From: Comamonadaceae bacterium
GTDB lineage: Bacteria; Pseudomonadota; Gammaproteobacteria; Burkholderiales; Burkholderiaceae_C
DNA length: 64,000 nt
Reading direction: 5' to 3'
Assembly: GCA_947455145.1 (NCBI GenBank)
Contig: CANGME010000013.1
Location: forward strand, 50,651-114,650
Positions 27,666 through 36,894 of the stretch are shown here, one piece after another. A program made the position numbers and the translations under genes. Below the pieces are notes generated by a model, which had not been told where the DNA came from, did not search any database, and worked only from the letters and a program-made list of their open reading frames with translations. Within the stretch, counting starts at the first letter, position 1; every line of letters starts with the position of its first letter.

Positions 27666-28637
27666 TCAGTCGGCTTTGATCTGGGCCGCATAGATCACTT
27701 TGGACCATCGCTCGGTGTCTTTTTTGATGATGTCCGACATTTGCACCGGGGTGTTGCCAATGGGCGTGGCGTACAGCTCGGCCATGCGCCGCTTGAACTC
27801 GGGGTCTTGTGTGACCTTGGCGATGGCTTCTGAAAGCTTTTGCACCACAGCGGCTGGCGTGCCCGCCGGGGCCACGATACCCATCCAGGTTTCCGACAGA
27901 AACCCGGGCAAGATTTCAGCAATCGCAGGGACATCAGGAAACGCATCGACGCGCGTCGTGCTGCCAACACCCAATAGCGTGAGCCTGCCGCCTTTGACGA
28001 GCGGCATGGCGGTGATGAGGTTGTCAAACATCACATCCACATGGCCACCCGTTAAATCGGCAATCGCAGGGGCTGTGCCTTTGTAGGGTACGTGCACCAA
28101 GTTGACCTTGGCCATGGACTTGAACAGCTCTGCTGTGAGGTGGGTGCTGGTGCCATTGCCCTGTGATGCGAAGTTGAGCTGCTGAGGGCGCGCCTGAGCC
28201 AGAGCGATGAAGTCTCGTATATTTTTGGCCGGTAACGTTGGCGATGCCAGCAGCACATTGGGGTAGGACGCAATAATGGACACAGGGCTCAAAGCACCGG
28301 GATCGAAAGAGAGTTTGTAGATGAGGTGGTTGATGGTCAACAGATGCGGTGGTGTGGCCAACAGCGTATAGCCGTCGGGGTTGGCTCGTGCTACGAACTC
28401 GGCCCCGATATTGCCGCCGCCGCCAGCGCGGTTCTCCACAATGACGGACTGACCCAGAAGCGCGGGCAACTTTTCCGCAATCATTCTTGGCAACAGATCG
28501 GCCGTGCCGCCAGGCGGATAGGGCACGATGATTTTGATCAGCTTGCTGGGGAAATTGCTGGCCGCATTTTGCGCATGCACAGGCAGCAAGCCGATCATGC
28601 TGACCACGAACCCGAGGCAATATTTCTTGAAAAGCAT
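27666..28637 (-). CDS. Bug-family periplasmic receptor
   Basis: 323 residues; signal peptide ends at VHAQ. Family blocks: KIIVPYPPGGTADLLPR, ENRAGGGGNIGAE, DGYTLLATPP, VHVPYKGTAPA. First gene of the FAH/VOC operon, which makes an uptake-plus-catabolism unit. Divergent from the hydrolase at 28747. Confidence 0.92.
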   Translation of the reverse strand: MLFKKYCLGFVVSMIGLLPVHAQNAASNFPSKLIKIIVPYPPGGTADLLPRMIAEKLPALLGQSVIVENRAGGGGNIGAEFVARANPDGYTLLATPPHLLTINHLIYKLSFDPGALSPVSIIASYPNVLLASPTLPAKNIRDFIALAQARPQQLNFASQGNGTSTHLTAELFKSMAKVNLVHVPYKGTAPAIADLTGGHVDVMFDNLITAMPLVKGGRLTLLGVGSTTRVDAFPDVPAIAEILPGFLSETWMGIVAPAGTPAAVVQKLSEAIAKVTQDPEFKRRMAELYATPIGNTPVQMSDIIKKDTERWSKVIYAAQIKAD

Positions 28638-28746
28638 GGGCGAGTCTTCTTCCGTGTGTTGAGGAGAGCATGATATGCGAGGCTGCTGTTAGACTAATTT
28701 TGTAATCTCCATATTTCCATATTTATCGATGACATTGGGAGTCTCC

Positions 28747-29601
28747 ATGGCTGAAGCGCTTGTTCGCAATATTCGGATCAATTACGAGGTGATTGGGCAC
28801 ACCGGACCTTGGATTGCCCTCACCCCTGGCAGCCGACGCGGCTATGGCGAGCTGGTGAACTTGGCCCGAGACATTGCGGCGCCCGGCTACCGTGTTTTGC
28901 TTCATGACCGCCGCAATTGCGCTGCTTCGGAGGTCGAGTTTGACGGGTCGGCTTCGGAGCATGAAATATGGGCGGACGATCTTTATGAATTGGCGCGCCA
29001 GCTAGGGGCGGATCGTCTTGTCGTGGGTGGTTCTTCTGCGGGCGCACGGCTTGCGATTTTGTTTGCCATCCGGCATCCCGATGCGCTCAAGGGGCTGTTG
29101 CTGTGGCGTTTAACCGGCGGCCAGGATGCGGTCGATAAATTAGCGGAGAACTACTACGGGCAGTTCATCAAGCTCGCCAACCAAGGCGGCATGGCCGCCA
29201 TCTGTGAAAGCGAGCACTTCAAAGAATGCATCGCGGCCAGACCCGCCAACCGCGAACGCTTGATGGCGAATGATCTGGGGAAATTTATCAAAGTCATGGG
29301 CTTTTGGCGTGAGTCTTTTCTTGAATCGGCACGACTGCCCATGGTGGGCGCGACCGAGACCGATTTGAGATCCATCACCGCTCCGGTCTGCCTGATTGCC
29401 GCCAACGATGTCATTCACACACCCGTGACCTCACGCAAAGCCGCCGGGTTGATGCCCCACTGCGAGTTGCACGACGATGTGGTGCGAAAGCTTGCGGACG
29501 ACCAGTTGCTCAAGGAATGGGATCGCCAAGAGTGGCGCGATGCAGAACCGCGCATGGCGCAGATTTTTACGGCATTTTTGCGTGACAAAGGTGTCCGCTG
29601 A
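28747..29601 (+). CDS. Alpha/beta hydrolase
   Basis: 284 residues from ATG 28747; an earlier in-frame ATG at 28729 is the alternative. The nucleophile elbow is GGSSAG near residue 97. The usual HG oxyanion motif is replaced by TPGSRRGY near residue 27, as in some carbon-carbon-bond hydrolases. The acid and His are less clear: candidates are AANDVIHTP near residue 220 and the C-terminal region, where the typical GH is missing. Single gene between two minus-strand units of the catabolic island. Confidence 0.8.
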   Translation: MAEALVRNIRINYEVIGHTGPWIALTPGSRRGYGELVNLARDIAAPGYRVLLHDRRNCAASEVEFDGSASEHEIWADDLYELARQLGADRLVVGGSSAGARLAILFAIRHPDALKGLLLWRLTGGQDAVDKLAENYYGQFIKLANQGGMAAICESEHFKECIAARPANRERLMANDLGKFIKVMGFWRESFLESARLPMVGATETDLRSITAPVCLIAANDVIHTPVTSRKAAGLMPHCELHDDVVRKLADDQLLKEWDRQEWRDAEPRMAQIFTAFLRDKGVR

Positions 29602-29614
29602 ACGGGCAATTCCA

Positions 29615-30400
29615 TCAACGCAGATGCGCCGTGGCCTGCTCTTCAACCATGGCCTTGATCTCGCGGGCCATGGGGTTGCGCAGCTCCTCCAGTACATGAG
29701 CGACCAAGCCGATTGCTCGCGCCATCACCCCCACGCCGCGCACGATATGCCATGGCAAGCCCAGCTCGCTGGCCACAGCGGCAATTGCGCCGGTGGCGTT
29801 GACGGGTAAGTTCTTACCCAGACGCCGCCCCGCTTCTGCGGCGACGGCACTCATAAGCGCGACATACTGACCCGAAAACCCGTTGGCCTGCGCAATCTCA
29901 AACAGCTTGGGCGTGCGTGGATCGATGGGCTTGTGTATGTGGTGACCAATGCCCGGCACGCTCTTGCCCAGCGCCATTTGTGTGTCAACAATTTGGCGCG
30001 CCAGCGCTGCAATGTCCACGGCAATCTTCGCTTCAGGTCGCGTAAGTGGCAGCGCATCTTGCAGCAAGCGGGCTGCATCTTCCATGCTGCCCACAAACAC
30101 ACTGCCCAGACCGCAAAGGCCTGCGCCAACGGCCGCCTGCATGGCTTCGGGTGCACCTGCAATGGTCATGCGCGTGACGATCGCGCTGGGCGTCATGCCG
30201 TGCTCAACCAGGCTGACCGCAATCGCATTGAACACGGTGGATTCTTGCGGCGTGGGCAAGCGGTCGGTCAACTCCAAAAAGGCCATGTCGCCCAGCGAAA
30301 CTTTGCCCAGAATATCCTCGCAAAGGTCTAAGCCCTTCACGGTGATCTTGTCTGTTGTGCTCCACGAAATATCCGTTCTGATCGATTTACGTTTCGTCAT
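29615..30400 (-). CDS. Citryl-CoA lyase/citrate synthase-like protein
   Basis: 261 residues from ATG 30400; the frame runs on upstream into the ligase gene without a better start. Citrate-synthase superfamily, short form: DRLPTPQESTVFNAIAVSLVEHG, with His in SLVEHGMTP near 74, GIGHHIHKPIDPRTPKLF near 151-168, and ASELGLPWHIVRGVGVMAR. This is the pattern of citryl-CoA lyases, which cleave or form C-C bonds between acyl-CoA and a 2-oxo acid. It follows the CoA ligase by 4 bases, so the ligase probably makes its CoA substrate. Confidence 0.85.
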   Translation of the reverse strand: MTKRKSIRTDISWSTTDKITVKGLDLCEDILGKVSLGDMAFLELTDRLPTPQESTVFNAIAVSLVEHGMTPSAIVTRMTIAGAPEAMQAAVGAGLCGLGSVFVGSMEDAARLLQDALPLTRPEAKIAVDIAALARQIVDTQMALGKSVPGIGHHIHKPIDPRTPKLFEIAQANGFSGQYVALMSAVAAEAGRRLGKNLPVNATGAIAAVASELGLPWHIVRGVGVMARAIGLVAHVLEELRNPMAREIKAMVEEQATAHLR

Positions 30401-30404
30401 GTCT

Positions 30405-32048
30405 TCACGCTTTCTTTGATGTGGATCGGTGCTTGTCTTGCAGATCAACGGCACTCGCGCGCAGCGCGCTGTCTTGGCGCAGTACCGCCTTGGCGATTTT
30501 GTGGGTGGCGGTGTGGGGCAAGGCTTCAAGGAACGCGATGTAACGCGGTACTTTATGCGCAGCCAAACGCTCACGGCACCAGTCTGCTATTTCTTCAGCC
30601 ATCTCTTCAGCGCTCAGTGCCTGCCCCGGCTTGATGACAATGGCCGTCAAGATGTCATCTTCGCCCAGCTCCGAGGGCACGGCGATGGCCGCCGACTCAT
30701 ATACGCTGGGGTGCGCGCTGATGACCATGTCTAGCTCGGCTGCGGCGATATTTTCGCCCCGTCGGCGGATGATGTCCTTCTTGCGCGCGGCATAGAAAAA
30801 ATAGCCGTCGCTGTCGCGGCGAACCAAATCACCCGTCATCAACCACCCTTCAGAGAAGGCCGCTGCGGTTTGCTCGGGGTCACGAAAGTAGCCCTGCATA
30901 ACAACGGGGGTTTTGACCCACAGCTCACCCACCACGTCGTCGGCGACATCCTGCCCGTGTTCATCAACGATACGGCACTGCGCCCAGGCACGCTGCGGAT
31001 CCGGGTGGCTGCCCAGCACACCCATTGAACCGGGCTTGCCGGGTTGATAGATTGGGTTGCAAGTGACCCCCGGAATCTCGGTCATGCCGAAGCCAGAAAA
31101 GAGATGCGGCACGCAGAAATCTTCACGAAAGGTTTTTGCCGCATTGTTCCGCACGCCGTAGACCACACGCAGGCAATGGTCAGCGCGGTATTCAGCGCGA
31201 TCCCGCGACATCAGGATGATGCCCATTGCCTCAATGATGTTGACCACCGTGGCGCGTGTGTCTGCGGCCACTTGCCAGAACCGGGAGGCGGAAAAGCGCG
31301 GCACGATCACCAAGGCCGCGCCGGCAGCGAATACCGCACTCAGCGAGTAAAACAAAGCATTGACATGAAAAAAAGGCAGCACCACCAAGACGCGATCATC
31401 CGCTTGCAGATGGATGCGACCCAGATTCGCCTCGCCAACCGCCATCAAGCTGGCTTGGCTGTGCATCACCCCTTTGGGGAAGCCCGTGGTGCCTGAGGTA
31501 TAGACGATGACGCAGGTGGCCTCAGCCGTGGGCGGCTCGGGCAGATCAATGGCCGGTGCGTTGGCGATCATGTCGTCGAGGGTGAGCAGCTCGTCCTGCT
31601 GAGCGTCGATGAGCACAAGCCACGGCTGAATGGAAGTTTGCGAGATGGCCGAGCGCACCGTGCTGAGCACGTCCACCGCGACCAGGACAGCACAGACATC
31701 CGAATGCGACAAGACATAGGCCATTTCGCGAACCGCGAAGTCTGGGTTCACCGGCACCATCACGGCCCCCAAACGGGCCAAGGCAAACAACGCCAAGACA
31801 TGAGCCGTGCTGTTGCGTGCCACCACGGCCACGCGGTCACCCCGGCCCACACCCCGATTCGCCAACGCACGCGCCAGACGTTCATAACGCGCACCAAAGT
31901 CCGCCCACGTCATAGTGAGTTCGCCTTCACCTTCGCCGATGATCAGCAAAGGCTGATGTGCCTGCACGCTACAACGGCTCTTGAACACGCCGTCCAAGGT
32001 GGCGTCATGCGGGGGGTAACTCTTCAACACATCAAGGGGCAGCACCAT
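30405..32048 (-). CDS. AMP-forming acyl-CoA synthetase (class I adenylating enzyme)
   Basis: 547 residues from ATG 32048 (a TTG lies four codons earlier). Adenylate-forming motifs: CVIVYTSGTTGFPKG near 185, HLFSGFGMTE near 320, GWLMTGDLVRRDSDGYFF near 415 and RKKDIIRRRGENIAAAELD near 433. The last resembles the carnitine/crotonobetaine-CoA ligase and fatty-acyl-CoA ligase branch. The 3' end carries the catalytic Lys in ATHKIAKAVLRQ. Pairs with the citryl-CoA-lyase-like gene; the carboxylic acid substrate is unknown. Confidence 0.9.
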   Translation of the reverse strand: MVLPLDVLKSYPPHDATLDGVFKSRCSVQAHQPLLIIGEGEGELTMTWADFGARYERLARALANRGVGRGDRVAVVARNSTAHVLALFALARLGAVMVPVNPDFAVREMAYVLSHSDVCAVLVAVDVLSTVRSAISQTSIQPWLVLIDAQQDELLTLDDMIANAPAIDLPEPPTAEATCVIVYTSGTTGFPKGVMHSQASLMAVGEANLGRIHLQADDRVLVVLPFFHVNALFYSLSAVFAAGAALVIVPRFSASRFWQVAADTRATVVNIIEAMGIILMSRDRAEYRADHCLRVVYGVRNNAAKTFREDFCVPHLFSGFGMTEIPGVTCNPIYQPGKPGSMGVLGSHPDPQRAWAQCRIVDEHGQDVADDVVGELWVKTPVVMQGYFRDPEQTAAAFSEGWLMTGDLVRRDSDGYFFYAARKKDIIRRRGENIAAAELDMVISAHPSVYESAAIAVPSELGEDDILTAIVIKPGQALSAEEMAEEIADWCRERLAAHKVPRYIAFLEALPHTATHKIAKAVLRQDSALRASAVDLQDKHRSTSKKA

Positions 32049-32065
32049 TTTTGGATCCAATACGT

Positions 32066-32095
32066 GTGACGACTGTTGCGATGCTAAAGTATAAA
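32066..32095 (+). promoter_or_regulatory. Probable sigma-70 promoter for the Bug-nitroreductase operon
   Basis: GTGACG (32066-32071), an 18-base spacer, and TATAAA (32090-32095), about 30 bases upstream of the receptor ATG in the divergent intergenic region. Confidence 0.5.
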
Positions 32096-32126
32096 AATCA
32101 TCACAGACTCAGTGGAGACCCGTTCA

Positions 32127-33095
32127 ATGAAACGTTTGAATTTTGGAATTTTGTGGGCCGCATGGCTGGCTGCGGCCTGCCTGAGCACGGCCACAGCGCA
32201 GACCTACCCCAATCGCCCGGTGCGGATTGTCGTGCCGTTTGCAGCAGGCGGTGGTGGCGATTTCATCGTGCGGGCCTGGTCTGAAAAATTAGCTGAAGTG
32301 CTCAAGCAACCCGTCATCATCGACAACCGGGGCGGCGGCAACACGGCAGCGGGCAGCGACTACGTCTCCAAGGCCAATCCTGACGGCTACACGCTGCTCT
32401 TCACCAGCACCGCCCTGTCAACCAATCCTACGCTGCTGCCCAATCTGCCTTTCAAAACGCCGGACGACTTTGCGCCGATTGGTTTGGTGATCACCTACCC
32501 GTTCGGCATGGCGGTGCGCTCAACACTTGAAGCCAATTCGATCCCCGAACTGATCGCCTATGCCAAGAAGAACCCAGGCAAGCTCAGTGCAGGGACTTCC
32601 GGTGAAGGCTCAGCCTCGCACCTCGCGGCGGAGCTGTTCAAGGAGGCCACAGGCACCAGCATTGTGACCGTCCCCTATCGCGGTGCAGGGCTCGCCATGA
32701 ATGACGTTGCCGCTGGCCACGTGGACTTGATGTTCACCGGCATGTCTCAAATCAAACCCTTCGTGGAAAGCAAACGCGTCAAGGTCATGGCCTCGTCGGG
32801 GCTCAAGCGACTCCACTCGGCCCCCGACGTGAAGACCATCGCAGAACAAGGCGTTAAAGGCTTCAATGCGGTCGTCTGGTGGGGCATGCTGGCCCCGGCT
32901 GGCACACCCAAAGACGTGGTCGACAAAATCAACTCCGCCTTGCGCACCAGCTTGGCTCATCCCGAAGTTGCCAAACGCCTTGAAGTCATTGATGGTGAGA
33001 TTCACATTTCTACCCCCCAAGAGTTCGACACCCTGATCCGCGAGGAAATGGTGCGCTGGCGCAAGTTGCTCAAACCCGCAGTGGCCAAGCCGTGA
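32127..33095 (+). CDS. Bug-family periplasmic receptor
   Basis: 322 residues from ATG 32127. Signal peptide ends at ATAQ; the mature start YPNRPVRIVVPFAAGG and the blocks DNRGGGNTAAGS, DGYTLLFTST and VTVPYRGAG define the family. It overlaps the nitroreductase start (GTGA), so receptor and enzyme are translationally coupled, which suggests a nitro-aromatic, quinone or enone ligand, though this is inference. Confidence 0.92.
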   Translation: MKRLNFGILWAAWLAAACLSTATAQTYPNRPVRIVVPFAAGGGGDFIVRAWSEKLAEVLKQPVIIDNRGGGNTAAGSDYVSKANPDGYTLLFTSTALSTNPTLLPNLPFKTPDDFAPIGLVITYPFGMAVRSTLEANSIPELIAYAKKNPGKLSAGTSGEGSASHLAAELFKEATGTSIVTVPYRGAGLAMNDVAAGHVDLMFTGMSQIKPFVESKRVKVMASSGLKRLHSAPDVKTIAEQGVKGFNAVVWWGMLAPAGTPKDVVDKINSALRTSLAHPEVAKRLEVIDGEIHISTPQEFDTLIREEMVRWRKLLKPAVAKP

Positions 33096-33937
33096 GCACG
33101 ACCTCATCGGCTCTGGACGCCCTGCTCCAGGCCCGCTACGGCTCCTCTACTGATGCGGCTCATTCCGTAGCGGCCCACACGCTCAACCCCTGCCTAGAGA
33201 CACAGTTAAAGCACCGCTCCGTTCGGAGCTACCAAGACAAAGCCTTAGCACCTGACACGCTCGAACTGCTGGTCGCGGCAGCCCAGTCCGCATCGACCTC
33301 CTCCAACCTGCAATCTTGGAGCGTGGTCGCGGTTGAAGACCCTGAGCGCAAAAACCGGCTGGCGCGCCTGGCGGGCAACCAAGACCATATCCGCGCCTGT
33401 CCACTGTTTCTGGTTTGGCTGGTTGACTTGGCGCGGCTTGACGCCTTGGGTGAACGCCGCGGTCTGGCGCGCGACAGCCTGGATTACCTTGAACTCCTGA
33501 TGGTGGGCATCATCGACGCGACGCTGGCGGCGCAAAACGCGGCGCTGGCGGCTGAATCCTTGGGCCTTGGCATCGTCTACATCGGCGGCATGCGCAACCA
33601 GCCCGAGGCCGTTGCAGCCGAGCTAGGCTTGCCACCACGCACCTTTGCGGTGTTTGGCATGTGCGTCGGTCACCCGAACCCCGAGCGAATCACCTCGGTC
33701 AAGCCACGGCTGCCCCAGCAAGCGGTGCTGCACCGGGAGCAGTACCAGGCCCATCAAGTCACCACCTCGGCAGACAACTACATTGCGATCATGTCCAGCT
33801 TTTATCAGCGTCACGGCATTAAAACCAACGGTGATTGGGATCAGCACTCGCTGCATCGGGTGCGCGGGCCAGATGCCATGACCGGGCGCGAGCGTTTGGC
33901 AGAGGCGCTTAGAAAGCTTGGCTTTGCCATGCGTTAA
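33092..33937 (+). CDS. NADPH-dependent oxidoreductase of the nitroreductase family
   Basis: 281 residues starting with GTG inside the receptor stop. Flavin (FMN) fold of the NfsA/FRP type: KHRSVRSYQDKALAPDTLELLVAAAQSASTSSNLQSWSVVAV near residues 34-75 has the phosphate-binding Arg-Ser-x-Arg and the conserved SSNLQ; GLGIVYIGGMRN near 160 is the second contact. Length fits NfsA-like proteins of 240-280 residues. Cytoplasmic. Confidence 0.88.
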   Translation: MSTTSSALDALLQARYGSSTDAAHSVAAHTLNPCLETQLKHRSVRSYQDKALAPDTLELLVAAAQSASTSSNLQSWSVVAVEDPERKNRLARLAGNQDHIRACPLFLVWLVDLARLDALGERRGLARDSLDYLELLMVGIIDATLAAQNAALAAESLGLGIVYIGGMRNQPEAVAAELGLPPRTFAVFGMCVGHPNPERITSVKPRLPQQAVLHREQYQAHQVTTSADNYIAIMSSFYQRHGIKTNGDWDQHSLHRVRGPDAMTGRERLAEALRKLGFAMR

Positions 33938-33991
33938 TTGCAATTTAATGGCAGGCAAGCCAAAACGTTGAAGAAAACCCAAAAGGCACAC

Positions 33992-34717
33992 ATGACTGAA
34001 AAGAAATTAACCGGAAAAATAGCCCGAGAACGCATCCAGAAAATGAGCACGCCGCGCCCTCCTCCAGGCTTGCTAGAAGGCTTTCGCAGCTTGGGCGATG
34101 CATCGGGCATTTTGTCGGACGTGATGGACCAGCTAGGCATTACGGGCGTAATCGGTGCCAGCACTTTGAAACCCACCATCCCCGGCAAGTGCATGGTCGG
34201 CGTGGCGCTCACCGTTCGCAATATGGTGCAGCGTGAGCATGTCTATGAAACAGCCAAAGCCAAAGTCAATCGCATGGCGGAGTTTGAAGCGCATAACCTC
34301 GCCCAGACAGACGATGTGATCGTCATCCAGGGTGTACCGGGGGTGTCCAACATGGGCGGTATCTCGGCCTACACCGGCAAGCGTCAAGGCGAAGTGGGTG
34401 CCATCGTCTCGGGAGGGATCCGCGATGTGAGCCACTCCCGCTCTGTGGACTACCCGATATGGTCAACCGAAGTGACACCCCTCACGGGCAAGTGGCGCAT
34501 TGAGACCGTGGAGATCAACGGCGATGTTGAAATTGAAGGCGTGCGGGTCGCTTGCGGCGACATCGTCTTGGCCGACAGTACCGGCGTGTGCTTCATCCCC
34601 ATTGCGCGCGCGGTTGAGGTCTTGAAACTGGCCAAAGAAGTGCATGCCGCAGAGCAACGCAAGTGCCAAGTGATTGACAACGGAACCTCCGTGCCTGACT
34701 TGCCGACCAACGCCTGA
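33992..34717 (+). CDS. RraA-like protein/4-hydroxy-4-methyl-2-oxoglutarate aldolase family
   Basis: 241 residues from ATG 33992, with AAAAGG upstream; an in-frame TTG at 33938 would add 18 lysine-rich residues. RraA fold: LSDVMDQLG near residue 38, the acidic loop QTDDVIVIQGV, and GAIVSGGIRDVSH near 140, whose Arg-Asp pair is catalytic in the HMG/CHA aldolases. True RraA (RNase E inhibitor) is shorter, about 160 residues, so an aldolase or decarboxylase in this catabolic island is more likely. Followed by a strong terminator. Confidence 0.82.
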   Translation: MTEKKLTGKIARERIQKMSTPRPPPGLLEGFRSLGDASGILSDVMDQLGITGVIGASTLKPTIPGKCMVGVALTVRNMVQREHVYETAKAKVNRMAEFEAHNLAQTDDVIVIQGVPGVSNMGGISAYTGKRQGEVGAIVSGGIRDVSHSRSVDYPIWSTEVTPLTGKWRIETVEINGDVEIEGVRVACGDIVLADSTGVCFIPIARAVEVLKLAKEVHAAEQRKCQVIDNGTSVPDLPTNA

Positions 34718-34728
34718 AGCTCAAAATG

Positions 34729-34754
34729 AAATACGGCCCCGAAGGGCCGTATTT
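34729..34754. terminator. Bidirectional terminator
   Basis: AAATACGGCCC (34729-34739) and GGGCCGTATTT (34744-34754) pair perfectly around CGAA, between the plus-strand RraA-like gene and the minus-strand tRNA. Confidence 0.85.
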
Positions 34755-34763
34755 ACTTAACTC

Positions 34764-34853
34764 TGGCGGAGAAGGCGGGATTCGAACCCGCGGAAGGTAT
34801 AACCCTTCGCACGCTTTCCAGGCGTGTGACTTAAACCGCTCATCCACCTCTCC
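34764..34853 (-). tRNA. tRNA-Ser (GGA anticodon)
   Basis: 90 bases on the minus strand with encoded CCA. Acceptor stem GGAGAGG with CTTCTCC, anticodon loop CTGGAAA giving GGA, a long variable arm as expected for serine, and the T-arm GGGTTCGAATCCC. No integrase or attachment repeat adjoins it. Confidence 0.95.
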
Positions 34854-34887
34854 AGAGCCTTGTATTCTAACCCAATAGCGATGTCAA

Positions 34888-36078
34888 TTAGCGGATGACG
34901 GCCAATTCAACGCGTTGCCCACCCTTGTAGGTCAGCAAAGTCAACGCGCCATTTTTGATATCGCCTTTTTCATCAAAGCCGATGGGGCCGGTCACGCCTT
35001 TGTAGTCGGCGGTGGCGGCCAGCACGGGCAGGTATTTCACTGGGTCTGATGAGTTGGCTTTGACCATGGCGGCCACCATGACCTTGACCGCGTCGTACAC
35101 GTACGGGGCGTACAGCTTCACGTCGGTGTTGAACTTGGCGGTGTACTGGGCTTTGAAGGCCTCCATGCCGGCTTTACCTTCGCCCTCCACGCCACCGGCT
35201 TCAGCGCAAAACACCTGCTCTTCACCCAGGGCGTCGCCTGCGAGCTTGATCAGCTCGGTGGTGCAAATGCCGTCGCCGCCCATGTACTTGGACTTGATGC
35301 CCAAAGACTTCATCTGCTTGAGCATGGGGCCGGCCACGGCGTCCATGCCGCCGAAGAAGACCACGTCAGGCTTCTTGCCCTTGATGGTGGTGAGGATGGC
35401 GTTGAAGTCGGTCGCCTTGTCGGTGGTGAACTCTTTGGCCACAATCTTCGCACCTGCGGCCTCAGCGGCTTTAATGAACTCCTCTGCCACGCCCTGGCCA
35501 TAGGCCGTTCGGTCGTCGATCACGGCGATGGATTTGCCTTTGAGGGTTTGCACAGCGTACTTGCCCAGGGTGCTGCCCAGGTGCACGTCGTCAGCCACCA
35601 CGCGGAAGGCCGTTTTAAAACCTTGGCGGGTGTACTTGGGGTTGGTGGCTGAAGGGGAGACCTGCGGAATACCAGCGTCGCTGTAGAGCTTGGACGCGGG
35701 GATGGTGGTGCCTGAGTTCAGGTGACCGATGACACCGGCCACTTTGGCATCGACCAGCTTTTGTGCCACGGCTGTGCCTTGCTTGGGGTCAGAGGCATCG
35801 TCTTCTGCCATCAGCTCCAGGGTGATCTTTTTGCCATCCAGCATCACGCCCGCAGTATTGAGCTCATCAATGGCCATGCGCGCACCGTTCTCGTTGTCTT
35901 TGCCTAGGTGGGCGTTAGGGCCGCTCATAGGGCCCACATGACCGATCTTGACGACGGTGGCGGCAGCTACTGCAGGTGTTGCTGCGGGGACTGCGGCTTC
36001 TTCTTTTTTACCGCAAGCGACCAAAAGGGCCGCTGCGGCGATCAAGGTAAGAACCGGTGTGATAGTTTTGGCGTTCAT
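34888..36078 (-). CDS. Branched-chain amino acid-type ABC transporter substrate-binding lipoprotein
   Basis: 396 residues from ATG 36078, giving a lipoprotein signal with lipobox LLVAC and a low-complexity Ala/Glu linker. Type I periplasmic-binding fold of the LivK family: VKIGHVGPMSGPNAHLGKDNENGARMAIDELN, GVIGHLNSGTTIPAS, and DVVFFGGMDAVAGPM. Monocistronic here, without permease or ATPase genes nearby; binds an amino acid or amide of unknown identity. Confidence 0.9.
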   Translation of the reverse strand: MNAKTITPVLTLIAAAALLVACGKKEEAAVPAATPAVAAATVVKIGHVGPMSGPNAHLGKDNENGARMAIDELNTAGVMLDGKKITLELMAEDDASDPKQGTAVAQKLVDAKVAGVIGHLNSGTTIPASKLYSDAGIPQVSPSATNPKYTRQGFKTAFRVVADDVHLGSTLGKYAVQTLKGKSIAVIDDRTAYGQGVAEEFIKAAEAAGAKIVAKEFTTDKATDFNAILTTIKGKKPDVVFFGGMDAVAGPMLKQMKSLGIKSKYMGGDGICTTELIKLAGDALGEEQVFCAEAGGVEGEGKAGMEAFKAQYTAKFNTDVKLYAPYVYDAVKVMVAAMVKANSSDPVKYLPVLAATADYKGVTGPIGFDEKGDIKNGALTLLTYKGGQRVELAVIR

Positions 36079-36121
36079 AAAATCCTTTTTAGGTTGGGGG
36101 TCAGCAGTAAAAATTTTAAGT

Positions 36122-36442
36122 TTAATTTGGCTCGGCATCATGAACCAAAGCTTGGGTCACTGTTTGGCGGGCCATGCTCTCAACTTCTTGCATCAAGCGA
36201 GGCTCCATCGCACGAATTTCTTCATGGATGACGGAGGCCACAATTTCACGCAATTTAATTTGCATCACAGGCATGAGGCGCTGAATGATACGGTCGGCCA
36301 AGTCTTGATCCATATCGACTGCGTCTTTAGGCGTATCTGCAGGGCTCTGCGTCGCTGGCGTGAGTGTGCTGGATGGAGGCAGACTGACCACTTCGGTCAA
36401 GGTCGGCACATAACGGGGCGGAGTACCTGAGGTTGGCGTCAT
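36122..36442 (-). CDS. Hypothetical protein, proline-rich N-terminus with helical C-terminus
   Basis: 106 residues. About 40 residues rich in Pro/Thr/Ser, then a charged amphipathic helix (DMDQDLADRIIQRLMPVMQIKLREIVASVI, broken by acids) that could be a short coiled coil. Overlaps the holC stop by 4 bases, so it is in an operon with holC and pepA. I do not recognise a family; such small acidic proteins next to holC recur in Comamonadaceae. Confidence 0.65.
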   Translation of the reverse strand: MTPTSGTPPRYVPTLTEVVSLPPSSTLTPATQSPADTPKDAVDMDQDLADRIIQRLMPVMQIKLREIVASVIHEEIRAMEPRLMQEVESMARQTVTQALVHDAEPN

Positions 36443-36879
36443 TCAGTGGCTTTCTTGGTGGCGATGTCATGGCGGGTGAGCTTGAGGCCGGTGCTGGCGT
36501 AATGCTTCCAGCGACCCCGTGCAAACTGGCGATCTGGCATGTCTGCTTCGCTGACAATCTCAATGACCCGGTCAAATTGTTCAAAACCTGCGGGCACCTG
36601 CTCATCCAGATTTAGCAATATTTGTCGGTGAGTTGAATCAGTGACCGACTCACAAAGTAAAACGGGGGACGCCGCCTTGACATGGGCCTCATCGGTGGCC
36701 AAGGCATGGGGTACAAATTCATGCACTGAAAATGTCCAGAGCAGCGCATCCAATTGCTTCAACACATCGGCAGGCGCGGTCACCGCCACGGGCACACCGC
36801 GATGGGTGGCCTTGCGCAGGAACCGACACGCATACATCAGCTTGTCAGGCACGTTGAAATGAAAATCAACCTCGGTCAT
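36439..36879 (-). CDS. holC: DNA polymerase III chi subunit (HolC)
   Basis: 146 residues. Opening VDFHFNVPDKLMYACRFLRKAT and WTFSVHEFVPH near residue 50 match HolC, which links the clamp loader to single-strand DNA-binding protein. C-terminal RGRWKHYASTGLKLTRHDI. Lies 15 bases downstream of pepA, the usual pepA-holC order. Confidence 0.92.
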   Translation of the reverse strand: MTEVDFHFNVPDKLMYACRFLRKATHRGVPVAVTAPADVLKQLDALLWTFSVHEFVPHALATDEAHVKAASPVLLCESVTDSTHRQILLNLDEQVPAGFEQFDRVIEIVSEADMPDRQFARGRWKHYASTGLKLTRHDIATKKATE

Positions 36880-36894
36880 GGTTTGACTTCGATC

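Noticed and set aside
34764..34853. tRNA-Ser as an integration site
   Set aside because: No direct repeat of its 3' end, no integrase and no change of base composition nearby.
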